Shown piece by piece: positions 18,180-26,671 of a stretch of DNA of 64,000 bases. Within the stretch, counting starts at the first letter, position 1. Each line of letters begins with the position of its first letter. The notes beneath the pieces are model-generated. The model made no database searches. It was given only the letters and a program-made list of their open reading frames with translations, and was not told where the DNA came from. Source of the DNA: Streptomyces sp. WM4235 (GTDB lineage Bacteria > Actinomycetota > Actinomycetes > Streptomycetales > Streptomycetaceae); NCBI RefSeq assembly GCF_001279725.1, contig NZ_LGDE01000079.1, positions 61,715 to 125,714 of the forward strand, in the 5' to 3' direction. A program made the position numbers and the translations under genes.

Positions 18180-18222
18180 TTCGGGACGAAGAGGTCGTGG
18201 GTTCAAATCCCGCCACCCCGAC
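18180..18222 (+). other. Attachment site: 3' part of tRNA-Pro(CGG)
   Basis: The sequence from TTCGGGACGAAG onward matches the anticodon loop (CGG), 3' anticodon stem, T-arm GTGGG-TTCAAAT-CCCGC and acceptor strand CACCCCG plus discriminator A of a proline tRNA. The expected 5' acceptor strand CGGGGTG is absent about 70 bases upstream, so this is the fragment left by site-specific integration, with a complete tRNA expected at the other end of the island outside the window. The identity segment would be about 43 bases. Confidence 0.75.
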
Positions 18223-18240
18223 TTCGTAAGACCAGTTCAA

Positions 18241-18276
18241 GGGCTTGATCCGCATCGCGGGTCAGGCCCTTTCTGC
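18241..18276 (+). terminator. Terminator of the tRNA-Pro locus
   Basis: GGGCTTGATCCGC pairs with GCGGGTCAGGCCC around ATC with two mismatched positions, followed by TTTCT. It lies 19 bases after the tRNA 3' end and marks the start of the native chromosome. Confidence 0.65.
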
Positions 18277-18352
18277 GTCTCGGGGCCCCTGTGGTGGGGC
18301 CGTGCCGGTCGGTGGGCGGGCCCGTCGGGTGGATTCGGGGGAGCATGGAGGG

Positions 18353-19462
18353 ATGGAGACGGCATCCCCGGGGGGTGTCGGTGGGCCGGGTCGGGTGGCC
18401 GCGGTCGGGGAGGGGATCGGGGCGGACGAGCTGGCGCTGGCCGCCCGCAACCACGGTCTGCCCTTGGAGGCGCTGCGCTACGAGGTGACGCCGGCCGGGC
18501 TGCACTACGTACTGGTGCACTACGACATCCCCGCGGCCGACGTGGACAGGTGGCGGTTGCGGGTCGGTGGGCGGGTGCGGAACGCGGTGGAGTGGGGGCT
18601 GAACGAGCTGCGGGCCCGGCCGGCGGTCACGCGGCGGGTGACGATGGAGTGTGCCGGGAACGGGCGGGCGCGGTTGTCGCCGAGGCCGGTGAGTCAGCCC
18701 TGGCTGGTGGAGGCGGTGGGGACGGCCGACTGGACGGGGGTGGCGCTGGGCGGGCTGCTCGCCGAGGCGGGCGTGGAGCCGGACGCGGTGGAGGCGGTGT
18801 TCACGGGCGCCGACCACGGGTTCGAGCGCGGGGTGGAGCAGGACTACCGGCGGAGTCTGCCGCTGCCGATCGACGCGGACGTGTTGGTCGCGTACGAGAT
18901 GAACGGGCGGCCGCTGCCGCCGCAGCACGGGTGTCCGCTGCGGCTGGTGGTGCCCGGCTGGTACGGGATGGCCCATGTGAAGTGGCTGACGGAGATCACG
19001 CTGGTCGACGTGCCGTTCACCGGGTTTCAGCAGTCCGTGGCCTACCGGTTGCGGCAGTCGCCCGAGGAGCCCGGGGAGCCCGTGACCCTGATCGAGCCGC
19101 GTGCCCTGATGGCGCCGCCGGGCTTCCCCGACTTCATGTCCCGTACCCGTGTCGTGCGGCCCGGGCCGGTGTCGTTGGCGGGCCGGGCCTGGTCGGGGTA
19201 CGGGCCGGTGGTGCGGGTGGAGTTCAGTGCCGACGCGGGCCTGACCTGGGTCGACGTGGAGGTGGCGGCGCCGGCCGGCGGGCGCTGCGCCTGGCAGGCC
19301 TGGCACGGGGTGTGGGAGGCGAGGCCGGGCGAACACACCCTGGTCGTACGGGCCACTGACGCGAAGGGGCGGCGGCAGCCGCTCGAACAGGCCTGGAACC
19401 GGGGCGGCTTCGGCAACAACGCGGTCCAACGGGTGGCGGTGGTGTGCGCCCCCAAGGGGTGA
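18353..19462 (+). CDS. Sulfite-oxidase-like molybdopterin oxidoreductase
   Basis: The 369-residue product has an oxidoreductase molybdopterin-binding domain with the conserved MECAGNGRA cysteine that ligates molybdenum (about residue 103). Later come GADHGFE, the HGCPLRLVVPGWYGM segment, KWLTEI, and a C-terminal Ig-like dimerisation domain (VRVEFSADAGLTW, ending near WNRGGFGNN). No twin-arginine signal is visible, so it is predicted to be cytoplasmic. The physiological substrate is unknown. GGAGGG abuts the chosen ATG, so an internal start is possible. It is the first chromosomal gene beyond the att site. Confidence 0.88.
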   Translation: METASPGGVGGPGRVAAVGEGIGADELALAARNHGLPLEALRYEVTPAGLHYVLVHYDIPAADVDRWRLRVGGRVRNAVEWGLNELRARPAVTRRVTMECAGNGRARLSPRPVSQPWLVEAVGTADWTGVALGGLLAEAGVEPDAVEAVFTGADHGFERGVEQDYRRSLPLPIDADVLVAYEMNGRPLPPQHGCPLRLVVPGWYGMAHVKWLTEITLVDVPFTGFQQSVAYRLRQSPEEPGEPVTLIEPRALMAPPGFPDFMSRTRVVRPGPVSLAGRAWSGYGPVVRVEFSADAGLTWVDVEVAAPAGGRCAWQAWHGVWEARPGEHTLVVRATDAKGRRQPLEQAWNRGGFGNNAVQRVAVVCAPKG

Positions 19463-19493
19463 CCCGTTCGACCGCCGGTGGTGGTGAGGGGAT

Positions 19494-20015
19494 TCAGCGC
19501 TCCCGGTCCGGGTGGACGTCCGGGTAGGCGTCGAGTTCCGTGCGGACCAGGGCGACGAACTCCCGGGTGCGGGTGTCGACCGAGCGGTCCTCGGCCAGCC
19601 GGTGGAGGTGGTCGAGGACGGCGTCGACCGTGTCGAAGGGGCCGACGGGGCGCAGCAGCCACAGGCGGCCCCGGGGGCGGGGCGGCAGGCCGAGGTCGGC
19701 GAGGCCGGCCACTGATTCGGCGTCGAGGAGGTCCAGGTCCTCGGCCGGGAGCGGGGCGCATTCCACGCGCGTGATGTGTCCGTGGCCGTCCAGTTCGCTC
19801 TCGACGGCCCAGTGGGTGCCTCGGTCCGGGATCCAGGTGCGGGCCCGCGGGGGCCAGACGTAGGGGAGGAAGAGCCACGTCGCGGTCTCGGGTGCGGGCT
19901 CCCAGCCGAGCGTCTCCAGTTCCCGGATCTCGGGCAGTCGGTCCGGTTCCTGTTCGCTGCGTCCGGTGCGGCGCAGTGCGAGGGGGTGGGGTGATCCGGT
20001 CTCGTCCCAGGACAT
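19494..20015 (-). CDS. Hypothetical protein
   Basis: The product has 173 residues and is acidic, with aromatic motifs (TATWLFLPYVWPPRARTWI) and GPFDTVDAVLDHLHRLAEDR near the C-terminus. No catalytic or membrane signature is visible. It reads like a streptomycete-conserved protein of unknown function. The gene is divergent from the TetR gene, with 116 bases between the two start codons. Confidence 0.65.
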   Translation of the reverse strand: MSWDETGSPHPLALRRTGRSEQEPDRLPEIRELETLGWEPAPETATWLFLPYVWPPRARTWIPDRGTHWAVESELDGHGHITRVECAPLPAEDLDLLDAESVAGLADLGLPPRPRGRLWLLRPVGPFDTVDAVLDHLHRLAEDRSVDTRTREFVALVRTELDAYPDVHPDRER

Positions 20016-20096
20016 GCGGGCACGCTATCGGACGGGGTGGCGGATGTGCGTGACCCTGTGGGGTGCCGGCGGCTCCGGGCGTAGGGTGGGCCGTAA

Positions 20097-20111
20097 GTAG
20101 ACGCTGTCCAC
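20097..20111. promoter_or_regulatory. Candidate TetR operator
   Basis: GTAGAC-GCT-GTCCAC is an imperfect inverted repeat (one mismatch per arm pair) 20 bases upstream of the TetR start, in the divergent intergenic region. It resembles operators used for autoregulation by TetR proteins. Confidence 0.4.
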
Positions 20112-20131
20112 ATCTTGGAATCGACGATCCC

Positions 20132-20779
20132 ATGCCCCAACCGGCCACCGAACCGCCCCGCAAGCGCACCACCTACCGCCACGGCAACCTCCGCGGCGCC
20201 CTGCTCGACGCGGCTCTGGAACTGGCCCGCGAGGGCGGGCCCGACGCGGTCTCGCTGCGCGAGGTCACCCGACGGGCCGGGGTCTCGCCCAACGCCGCGT
20301 ACCGGCACTTCGCCGACCGGGGGGCGCTGGTGCACGCGGTCTCGCAGGCCGCGATGGCGCACGTCGCGCGGGCGATGGAGGCCGAGATCGACGCCCTCCC
20401 GACGGCCGGCGATCCCGCGGCGGGGGCACGGGCGCGCTTCCGGGCGGTGGGGACGGGGTACATCCGCTTCGCCGTCACCGAGCCGGGCTGGTTCCGGACG
20501 GCGTTCCACGTCCCGGCCGACATGGTCCACGCCGTCGACACGACGGCCGCCGGCGAGGGCGGGCTCACTCCCTTCGAGCTGCTCGGCACCGCCCTGGACG
20601 GGCTCGTGCACTGCGGGGTGCTGGCCGCCGAACGTCGCCCGGGCGCGGAGTTCCTCGCCTGGTCGGCGGTGCACGGCCTGGCCGCGCTGGTGGTCGACGG
20701 CCCGCTGCGCGGGGTCGCCCCGGAGCGGGTCCACGACGCGGGCCAGGACGTGATCACGATGGTGGAGCGGGGGCTCTGA
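20132..20779 (+). CDS. TetR/AcrR-family transcriptional regulator
   Basis: The 215-residue product has an N-terminal helix-turn-helix: ALLDAALELAREGG, VSLREVTRRAGVSPNAAYRHF, then a ligand-binding domain with several aromatic residues. The ATG at 20132 opens MPQPATEPPRKRTTYRHG. An inverted repeat just upstream suggests autoregulation and perhaps control of the divergent 19494-20015 gene. The cytosine-deaminase-like gene downstream is on the opposite strand and converges with it, so it is not an obvious target. Confidence 0.9.
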   Translation: MPQPATEPPRKRTTYRHGNLRGALLDAALELAREGGPDAVSLREVTRRAGVSPNAAYRHFADRGALVHAVSQAAMAHVARAMEAEIDALPTAGDPAAGARARFRAVGTGYIRFAVTEPGWFRTAFHVPADMVHAVDTTAAGEGGLTPFELLGTALDGLVHCGVLAAERRPGAEFLAWSAVHGLAALVVDGPLRGVAPERVHDAGQDVITMVERGL

Positions 20780-20854
20780 GACGGCTCGGACCAGGGGCTC
20801 GGCGGCTCGGCGGCCGTGCTCGGGCCGTGCGCGTCGCCGCGCCCGAGCGGCGAC

Positions 20855-22174
20855 TCACCGGCGTCTGAAGTCCACCTCCGACGGGCCCGGTTCGCCGGGC
20901 CAGGACAGCAGGCGGGTCGGGGCGGGCGGGTTCTCGGCGAGGACGGTGCCGCGCGAGACGACGTACCGGGGTCGGACCTGGCGGCGGATCGCCTCGGTGG
21001 GCGACTCGGCGGGCAGCAGGACGAAGGAGGCCGGGGCGCCCGGGATGATGCCGTACTCGGTCGTGGACAGGCCGAGCACCCGCGCGGCGCGTTCCGTCAC
21101 CATCTCGAAGGCGCGGGGGATCTCGTCGGCCCCGGTGAGTTGGGCGGCGTACACGCCGACGAGCGCGGTCTGGAGCGGGTTGCCGGTGCCCAGCGCGTTC
21201 CAGGGGTCCATCACGTCGTCGTGGCCGAAGGCCACGTTCACCCCGGCCGCCAGCATCTCCTTGACCTGGGTGAGGCCGCGCCGCTTGGGATAGGCGTCGA
21301 AGCGGCCCTGGAGGTTGAGGTTCGCGAACGGGTTGGAGACGAGGTTGATCCCGGCGCGGGACAGCAGCCGTTGGAGTTTGAAGCTGTACGCGCCGCCGTA
21401 GGAACCCATGGCGGTCGTGTGGGAGGCCGTCGCGCGTTCGCGCAGCCCCGTGCGCAGCGCGAGGGTGGCCAGGACCTCCACGAACCGGGACTGTTCGTCG
21501 TCGATCTCGTCGCAGTGCGCGTCGACGCGCAGGCCCTGTTCCTCGGCGAGCGCGAAGGCGATGCCGAGGGAGGCCACCCCGTCCTCACGGGTGTCCTCGA
21601 AGTGCGGGATCGCGCCGACCACGTCCGCGCCGCGCCGTACCGCCTCGCGCAGCAGCGCCTCGCCGTCGGGGAAGGAGACGATGCCCTCCTGCGGGAAGGC
21701 GACGATCTGCAGGGTCATGACGTCCCGTACCCGGTCCCGGACCTCCAGCAGCGCGTCGAGTGCGGTGAGCCCGGGGTCGGTGGTGTCGCAGTGGGTGCGT
21801 ACGTGCAGCACGCCCTGGGCCGCCTGCCAGCGCAGCACCTCGGTGGCGCGGGCGATGACGTCCTCGCGGGTCAGGGTCCGTTTGCGTTCGCTCCAGCAGG
21901 CGATGCCCTCCCAGAGGGTGCCGGAGGCGTTCGGGCGCGGCTCGCCGGCGGTCAGGGCGGTGTCGAGGTGGATGTGCGGCTCGACGAAGGGGGCGGCGAG
22001 CAGGTCGCCGTGCGCCTCGATCAGGACGCCGGTGGCGGGTGGCTCCTTCTGGTCGTCGTGCGGGACGACGCGGGCGATCCGGCCGTCCTCCGCGACTTCC
22101 ACGTCGCTGAGTCCGTCGCCGCCGGCGTTGTGGTGGTCGGTCAACAGCCGGGCGCCCCGGACGATCATCCGCAT
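20855..22174 (-). CDS. codA: Cytosine deaminase-like amidohydrolase
   Basis: This 439-residue metal-dependent amidohydrolase has the signature order of CodA: PHIHLDTAL (metal His pair) near residue 66, HCDEIDDEQSR near 211, HTTAMGSY near 249, and FGHDDVMDPW near 315. Cytosine deaminase converts cytosine to uracil and ammonia in pyrimidine salvage, but related enzymes act on other cyclic amides, so the exact substrate is a family-level inference. The ATG at 22174 opens MRMIVRGARLL. No transporter gene lies beside it. Confidence 0.82.
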   Translation of the reverse strand: MRMIVRGARLLTDHHNAGGDGLSDVEVAEDGRIARVVPHDDQKEPPATGVLIEAHGDLLAAPFVEPHIHLDTALTAGEPRPNASGTLWEGIACWSERKRTLTREDVIARATEVLRWQAAQGVLHVRTHCDTTDPGLTALDALLEVRDRVRDVMTLQIVAFPQEGIVSFPDGEALLREAVRRGADVVGAIPHFEDTREDGVASLGIAFALAEEQGLRVDAHCDEIDDEQSRFVEVLATLALRTGLRERATASHTTAMGSYGGAYSFKLQRLLSRAGINLVSNPFANLNLQGRFDAYPKRRGLTQVKEMLAAGVNVAFGHDDVMDPWNALGTGNPLQTALVGVYAAQLTGADEIPRAFEMVTERAARVLGLSTTEYGIIPGAPASFVLLPAESPTEAIRRQVRPRYVVSRGTVLAENPPAPTRLLSWPGEPGPSEVDFRRR

Positions 22175-22283
22175 GGCGTCAGCGTACGACCGGGGGCGGT
22201 CGGACGGACCTCAGGCGGGCCGGGGCGGCGGGACCGGGGCGAGGCGCCGCTCCACCGCCGCTCCACCGCCGCCCGAACGCCGA

Positions 22284-22316
22284 CGGCCCGCGGTTTCCGG
22301 TGGAAACCGCGGGCCG
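22284..22316. terminator. Perfect 15-bp hairpin
   Basis: CGGCCCGCGGTTTCC and its exact complement are separated by GGT. It lies 52 bases beyond the stop of the small minus-strand gene at 22369 and upstream of the deaminase gene, so it most likely ends the small-gene transcript. Confidence 0.6.
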
Positions 22317-22368
22317 GTGACGGGGTGACGGCGGCGGAGCGGCGCCGTGAACGACGCCGAGTGGCCGC

Positions 22369-22536
22369 TCAGCCGCGCTTGGCCTGGGCTTTCTGCTGCA
22401 TGCCCCGGGTCTTCGCGGAGATCGACTGCACATCCCTGACCGCGGCCTTGGCGCGGGCCTCGGCCGCCGTGTTCTTCGCCATCGCGCGCTCGGAATCCTG
22501 GTGGCCGTGATGTCCGCCGCGAGCCTTCTTGGCCAT
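22369..22536 (-). CDS. Small basic protein
   Basis: The 55-residue product starts at ATG 22536 behind an excellent GAGGAGG site. It is rich in Lys, Ala and His (MAKKARGGHHGHQDSER) and ends in RGMQQKAQAKRG. No family is recognised. The good ribosome-binding site, the terminator just after it and the similar small gene 97 bases upstream on the same strand support it as real. Confidence 0.6.
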   Translation of the reverse strand: MAKKARGGHHGHQDSERAMAKNTAAEARAKAAVRDVQSISAKTRGMQQKAQAKRG

Positions 22537-22633
22537 GACACTCCTCCTCGGAGCACGGAAAGACGTACGTACTCCACTGTCCCTCCGTTGCGCCGGGGAG
22601 GCATCCGCAGGGCCCGTCACCCTTTCGGTGGGC

Positions 22634-22834
22634 TCAGCCGCCGCGCTGCGATCCGGACGACGGGGGCTTCATTCCCCGCGAACGGCGCGCGTCCTCGTCC
22701 ATCGCCCGGGCCTGGGCCTCGGCGATGTCCTCGATCCTGCCCTTGCTCTGCTGGTCCGAGCTCTTCGACATCCGCGAACGCGAGGAGCCGCTGTCGCCCG
22801 ACATGTCGGACTGCTCCTTGGGCTGCTTCGCCAT
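22634..22834 (-). CDS. Small hydrophilic protein
   Basis: This 66-residue protein starts at ATG 22834 behind AAGGAGGA. It is Ser-, Lys- and Gln-rich (MAKQPKEQSDMSGDSG, then KGRIEDIAEAQARAMDEDAR) and lacks hydrophobic segments, so it is likely intrinsically disordered. Like its neighbour at 22369 it begins MAK, and the two may be cotranscribed. The function is unknown. Confidence 0.6.
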   Translation of the reverse strand: MAKQPKEQSDMSGDSGSSRSRMSKSSDQQSKGRIEDIAEAQARAMDEDARRSRGMKPPSSGSQRGG

Positions 22835-22935
22835 GATCGTTCCTCCTTGAGGACGGCGGGTGGGATCCCCGTCCACGCTGCCGCCTTCCGGCCGCCGGGA
22901 CCATCCGACAGCGCCGATCGGGTTACATGGGGGGC

Positions 22936-24747
22936 ATGACTGACGCAGACGCCTTCGCAGACACGCCCGCCATGCCCGACTGGGAGAAGCGCTTCCGGGC
23001 CCCGCGCGTCGGGCTGCCCGAGTGGGCCGAGGACGCGCCGGACCGTTCCCTGTTCGTCTCCAACGCGACCGGGACCTACGAGCTATACGCCTGGGACCGC
23101 GCCACCGACACCCGGCGTCAGGCCACGGACCGTCCGAACGGCACCACCGACGGCACCCTCTCCCCCGACGGCGAGTGGATCTGGTGGTTCTCCGACACCG
23201 ACGGTGACGAGTTCGGCACCTGGGTCCGCCAGCCGTTCGCGGGCGGCCCCGACACGCCGGCCACGCCCGGTCTGGAGCCCTCGTACCCCGCCGGACTCGC
23301 CATCGGGCGGGACGGGACCGCGGTCGTCGGCCGGTCCACCGACGAGGAGGGCACCACCGTCCACGTCGTCCGGCCGGGCGGCGGCGCGCCGGCCGTGATC
23401 TACCGGCACCACGAGTCCGCCGGCGTGGGCGACCTGTCCCGCGACGGGACCCTGCTGGTCATCGAGCACACCGAGCACGGCGACGCGATGCACTCGGCGC
23501 TGCGCGTCGTCACCCTCGACGGCGCCGCGGTCGCGGAGCTCGACGACTCCAAGGGCGGCACGGTGGAGCTGGGGCTGGGCGTGCTCGGCTTCGCCCCGGT
23601 CGCCGGCGACACCCGACTGCTCGTCGCCCACCAGCGGCGCGGCCGCTGGGAGCCGATGATCTGGGACGTGGCCACGGGTACCGAGACCGAGCTGGGGATC
23701 GAGCTGCCGGGCGACGTGGCCGCCGAGTGGTACCCGGACGGTTCGGCCCTGCTGGTGTCGCACGACTTCGAGGCGCGCGGCGAGCTGTGGCGCTACGACC
23801 TGGCCTCGCGGTCCCTCGCCGCGGTGGAGACTCCCCCCGGCTCGGTGTCCGGTGCGACGGCCCGCCCGGACGGGTCGGTGGAGTACCAGTGGTCCTCGGC
23901 GGCCGAACCGGCGACCGTGCGGTCCACCGCGGGGGGCGTCGTACTGGACCCGCCCGGTTTCCGGCCGCCGGGCTCGGTGCCGGTGGAGGACGTGTGGGTG
24001 GAGGGTCCGGGTGGCCGGATCCACGCGCTCGCGCAGCGGCCGACGGGCCGCGGGGACGGCCCCTTCCCGACGATCTTCGAGATCCACGGCGGCCCCACCC
24101 ACCACGACAGCGACTCCTTCCTGGCGACCCCGGCGGCCTGGCTCGACCACGGCTTCGCGGTGGTCCGGGTCAACTACCGCGGTTCGACGGGCTACGGGCG
24201 CGAGTGGACCGACGCCCTCAAGCACCGGGTCGGTCTGATCGAGCTGGAGGACATCGCGGCCGTCCGGGAGTGGGCCGTGGAGTCCGGTCTCGCGGATCCG
24301 GCGCGGCTGGTGCTGTCCGGCGGCTCGTGGGGCGGGTACCTGACGCTGCTGGGCCTGGGGACCCAGCCGGACGCCTGGGCCGTGGGGCTGGCGGCGGTGC
24401 CGGTCGCGGACTACGTGACGGCGTACCACGACGAGATGGAGGCGCTGAAGTCCCTGGACCGCACCCTCTTCGGCGGCACGCCGGAGGAGGTCCCGGACCG
24501 TTTCGAGGCGTCCTCCCCGCTGACGTACGTGGACTCGGTGAAGGCGCCCGTGCACATCGCGGCGGGTCTCAACGACCCGCGCTGCCCGATCCGGCAGATC
24601 GAGAACTACGTGGACCGCCTCGCGGCGCGCGGGGCGGTGCACGAGGTGTACCGGTACGACGCCGGGCACGGTTCGCTGGTCGTGGAGGAGCGGATCAAGC
24701 AGGTGCGGATGGATCTGGAGTTCGCGCTGAAGCACCTTCCGGCCTGA
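22936..24747 (+). CDS. S9-family prolyl oligopeptidase-like serine peptidase
   Basis: The 603-residue product has an N-terminal beta-propeller-like part (repeated blocks such as TDGTLSPDGEWIWWFSD) and a C-terminal alpha/beta-hydrolase peptidase domain. The catalytic triad is visible: Ser in GGSWGGYLTLLG, Asp in GLNDPRCPI, His in DAGHGSL. It would cleave short peptides as a cytoplasmic acylaminoacyl-peptidase-like enzyme; no signal peptide is present. The ATG at 22936 follows a GGGGGGC site. SURF1 follows on the same strand. Confidence 0.9.
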   Translation: MTDADAFADTPAMPDWEKRFRAPRVGLPEWAEDAPDRSLFVSNATGTYELYAWDRATDTRRQATDRPNGTTDGTLSPDGEWIWWFSDTDGDEFGTWVRQPFAGGPDTPATPGLEPSYPAGLAIGRDGTAVVGRSTDEEGTTVHVVRPGGGAPAVIYRHHESAGVGDLSRDGTLLVIEHTEHGDAMHSALRVVTLDGAAVAELDDSKGGTVELGLGVLGFAPVAGDTRLLVAHQRRGRWEPMIWDVATGTETELGIELPGDVAAEWYPDGSALLVSHDFEARGELWRYDLASRSLAAVETPPGSVSGATARPDGSVEYQWSSAAEPATVRSTAGGVVLDPPGFRPPGSVPVEDVWVEGPGGRIHALAQRPTGRGDGPFPTIFEIHGGPTHHDSDSFLATPAAWLDHGFAVVRVNYRGSTGYGREWTDALKHRVGLIELEDIAAVREWAVESGLADPARLVLSGGSWGGYLTLLGLGTQPDAWAVGLAAVPVADYVTAYHDEMEALKSLDRTLFGGTPEEVPDRFEASSPLTYVDSVKAPVHIAAGLNDPRCPIRQIENYVDRLAARGAVHEVYRYDAGHGSLVVEERIKQVRMDLEFALKHLPA

Positions 24748-24789
24748 CCCGGCAGCCGATGACCGGTGCACCCCCCGTACCGTGGTGGG

Positions 24790-25602
24790 GTGCACCGGTT
24801 TCTCCTGACCCCGCGCTGGTGGGGGATCAACGTCTTCGTCGCGCTCGGCGTCCCCTTCTGCCTGTTCATGGGGACCTGGCAGCTCGGCCGGTTCGAGGAC
24901 CGCGTCGACACCCATCGGGAGGCGTCCTCCGCACGGCCCGCCGAGCGGGCGGCCGCGCCGCTGGACTCGCTGCTGCCGGTGGACACCGAGACCTCCGGCC
25001 GGCCGGCCTCGGTGTCGGGTGTGTACGGGCGGCAGTTGCTCGTCCCGGAACGGCAGCTCGACGGGAAGTCCGGCTTCTACGTCCTGACCCTGCTGAAGAC
25101 CGACTCCGGCAAGGCCGTCCCCGTGGTCCGGGGCTGGCTCCCGGGCACCGCGGACCCGGCGAAGGCGCCGGCCGCGCCGGGCGGGCGGGTCGAGGTGACC
25201 GGGGCGCTCCAGGCGTCGGAGAACTCCGGGACCAAGGGCGTGTACTCCCAGGGCGGTCTGCCGGCCGGTCAGCTCGGGGTGATCGGTGCGGCGACGCTCG
25301 TCAACATGGTGCAGGAGCCGCTGTACGACGCCTGGCTGACGGTGCAGACCCCGTCGGACGGGATGGTCGCGGTGCCCGCGAAGGCGCCGACCAACACCGG
25401 GCTGGACCTCAAGGCCTTCCAGAACCTCGGTTACACCGGCGAGTGGTTCGTCTTCGCCGCGTTCGTGCTCTTCATGTGGTTCCGGCTCTACCGGCGCGAG
25501 GTGGAGACCCTGCGGGACACGGAGGCGGGCCTGCTGCCGGCGGAGCCGGTCGCCGCGGAACCGGCCCCCGCCGCTACCGCGTCGACGCCCCCAGCGCGAT
25601 AG
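24790..25602 (+). CDS. SURF1-family protein (cytochrome oxidase assembly)
   Basis: The 270-residue product has a transmembrane segment near each end: INVFVALGVPFCLFMGTWQL at the start and the WFVFAAFVLFMWFRLYR segment near residue 230. Between them lies the SURF1 domain (ASVSGVY, VLTLLKT, VVRGWLP, VEVTGAL). SURF1 proteins assist heme-copper oxidase maturation in the membrane. I chose GTG 24790 (VHRFLLTPRWWG), the usual N-terminus of actinobacterial members; GTG 24766 is an in-frame alternative. The last 29 bases overlap the convergent gene that ends at 25574. Confidence 0.88.
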   Translation: MHRFLLTPRWWGINVFVALGVPFCLFMGTWQLGRFEDRVDTHREASSARPAERAAAPLDSLLPVDTETSGRPASVSGVYGRQLLVPERQLDGKSGFYVLTLLKTDSGKAVPVVRGWLPGTADPAKAPAAPGGRVEVTGALQASENSGTKGVYSQGGLPAGQLGVIGAATLVNMVQEPLYDAWLTVQTPSDGMVAVPAKAPTNTGLDLKAFQNLGYTGEWFVFAAFVLFMWFRLYRREVETLRDTEAGLLPAEPVAAEPAPAATASTPPAR

Positions 25603-26671
25603 CGCCCGTCCGGTAGACCGTCCCGCCGCAGGCGTCGGGGATCGTCGTCTGCGTGGTCGGAGCCCCCGCCTCGGGGGTGTGGGACACGGCCACGCCCGCC
25701 GGGTCCGCGCCGGCGCCGCCGTTCACCGGGTCCGAGGCCGCCGCCCCGTCGGCGCCGGCGCCCTGGGTGCCGGCCGGCGGCTCGCCCGTACCGCCCGCCG
25801 GGGGCCTGCCCGTGGGTCCGGCGGATGCCGCCGGACAGGACTGGGCCGAGGGCACCCAGGCGAACCGCACCTCGTACGCGGCGTTCGGTTCGAGGACCAC
25901 CGAGGCGGACTCGACGGCCGGATCGGGCAGCAGTTCGCTCGCCGGGTCCCCGGCGGTGTGGCTGAGCACGGTGACCCCGGAGCCCTGCGCGGGCGGGGCC
26001 GACCTCGCCACGGAGGCGGCGGTGACGGTGTCCGGGCCGGTGACCGTGCAGTCCCGGCCGGAGACGTTGGTGACCTTGAAACTGCCGTACACCTTGCCGT
26101 CGGCCCGGGGGGCGCGGGCGCTGCCCAGCACCCCCAGCTGGTCGGCGGAGCAGCCGGGCACCGCGCCGGCCGCGCCCACCGGGGGCCGCGGGGTGATGTC
26201 CGAACCGCTCGCGGCGCCGGCGGAGGCCGTGCCGGACGGGCCTGCCACGACGCTGTCGGACGGGGAGTCGCTCGGCCTCGGGGACGGTGTGCCGCCGGCG
26301 GTCTGGCCGGCCCCCGGATGGAAGGTGGGCTGGGCGGCGGACTTGCCCGAGCCGTTCTGGTGCGGGTCGGAGGTGCCCCCGTTGGCGCCGTCCTGCTGTT
26401 GCCCGTGTCCGGCCATGGTGGAGTGGTCCGTGGCGGAGCCCTGGGCTCCGGTCAGGTGCAGGGCGGTCGGGACGGCCGCCCCGGCGAGTACGGCCGCGGC
26501 GGCGGCGCAGACGAGGACCTGCCGTTTGCGGGCCCGGCGCGCGGGGACGGCGTACCGCAGTCGCTCCAGCGCTCCCTCGGACGGCTCCAGGTCTTGGACG
26601 GCTCCGCTCAGCAGGCTTCGCAGCACCTGTTCGTCGGCGCCTTCGGCGTCGTTCTTCCGGTCGTCCATCAT
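25574..26671 (-). CDS. Membrane-anchored protein coupled to the sigma factor
   Basis: This 365-residue protein has an acidic cytoplasmic N-terminus (about 45 residues), a single transmembrane segment (VLVCAAAAAVLAGAAVPTAL), a long Pro/Ser/Gly-rich extracellular linker and a C-terminal DUF4232-like region with paired cysteines (GCSADQL..RDCTVTG and SCPAASA..DACGG). Its ATG overlaps the sigma-factor stop (ATGA), so the two are translationally coupled. It could sequester the sigma factor like a membrane anti-sigma factor, but it lacks a zinc-binding HxxxCxxC motif, so this is inference. Confidence 0.7.
   Translation of the reverse strand: MMDDRKNDAEGADEQVLRSLLSGAVQDLEPSEGALERLRYAVPARRARKRQVLVCAAAAAVLAGAAVPTALHLTGAQGSATDHSTMAGHGQQQDGANGGTSDPHQNGSGKSAAQPTFHPGAGQTAGGTPSPRPSDSPSDSVVAGPSGTASAGAASGSDITPRPPVGAAGAVPGCSADQLGVLGSARAPRADGKVYGSFKVTNVSGRDCTVTGPDTVTAASVARSAPPAQGSGVTVLSHTAGDPASELLPDPAVESASVVLEPNAAYEVRFAWVPSAQSCPAASAGPTGRPPAGGTGEPPAGTQGAGADGAAASDPVNGGAGADPAGVAVSHTPEAGAPTTQTTIPDACGGTVYRTGAIALGASTR

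Larger units (their letters stand above)
1..18222. mobile_element. Right-hand part of an integrated genomic island
   Basis: This stretch ends at a tRNA-Pro 3' fragment (18180-18222) that lacks the 5' half of the tRNA, the usual product of integration by a tyrosine recombinase. Inside are lineage-specific hypothetical genes, a truncated integrase, restriction-type genes and several decayed genes. The genes after 18353 are conserved housekeeping types. The left end lies outside the window, so the size, class (AICE or prophage-like) and the functional integrase cannot be determined. The integrase remnant at 2299-2763 may belong to an older event. Confidence 0.6.

Noticed and set aside
18110..18222. 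Complete tRNA-Pro gene
   Set aside because: The 3' half is convincing, but the 5' acceptor strand and D-arm are absent at the expected distance.
18031..18255. Minus-strand frame containing GVAGFEPTTSSSR
   Set aside because: This peptide is a well-known artefact of translating the tRNA T-arm and acceptor region; it covers the att site and is not a gene.
18203..20734. Long minus-strand open frame
   Set aside because: It is antisense to the oxidoreductase and TetR genes, with Pro/Arg/His-rich composition typical of high-GC shadows.
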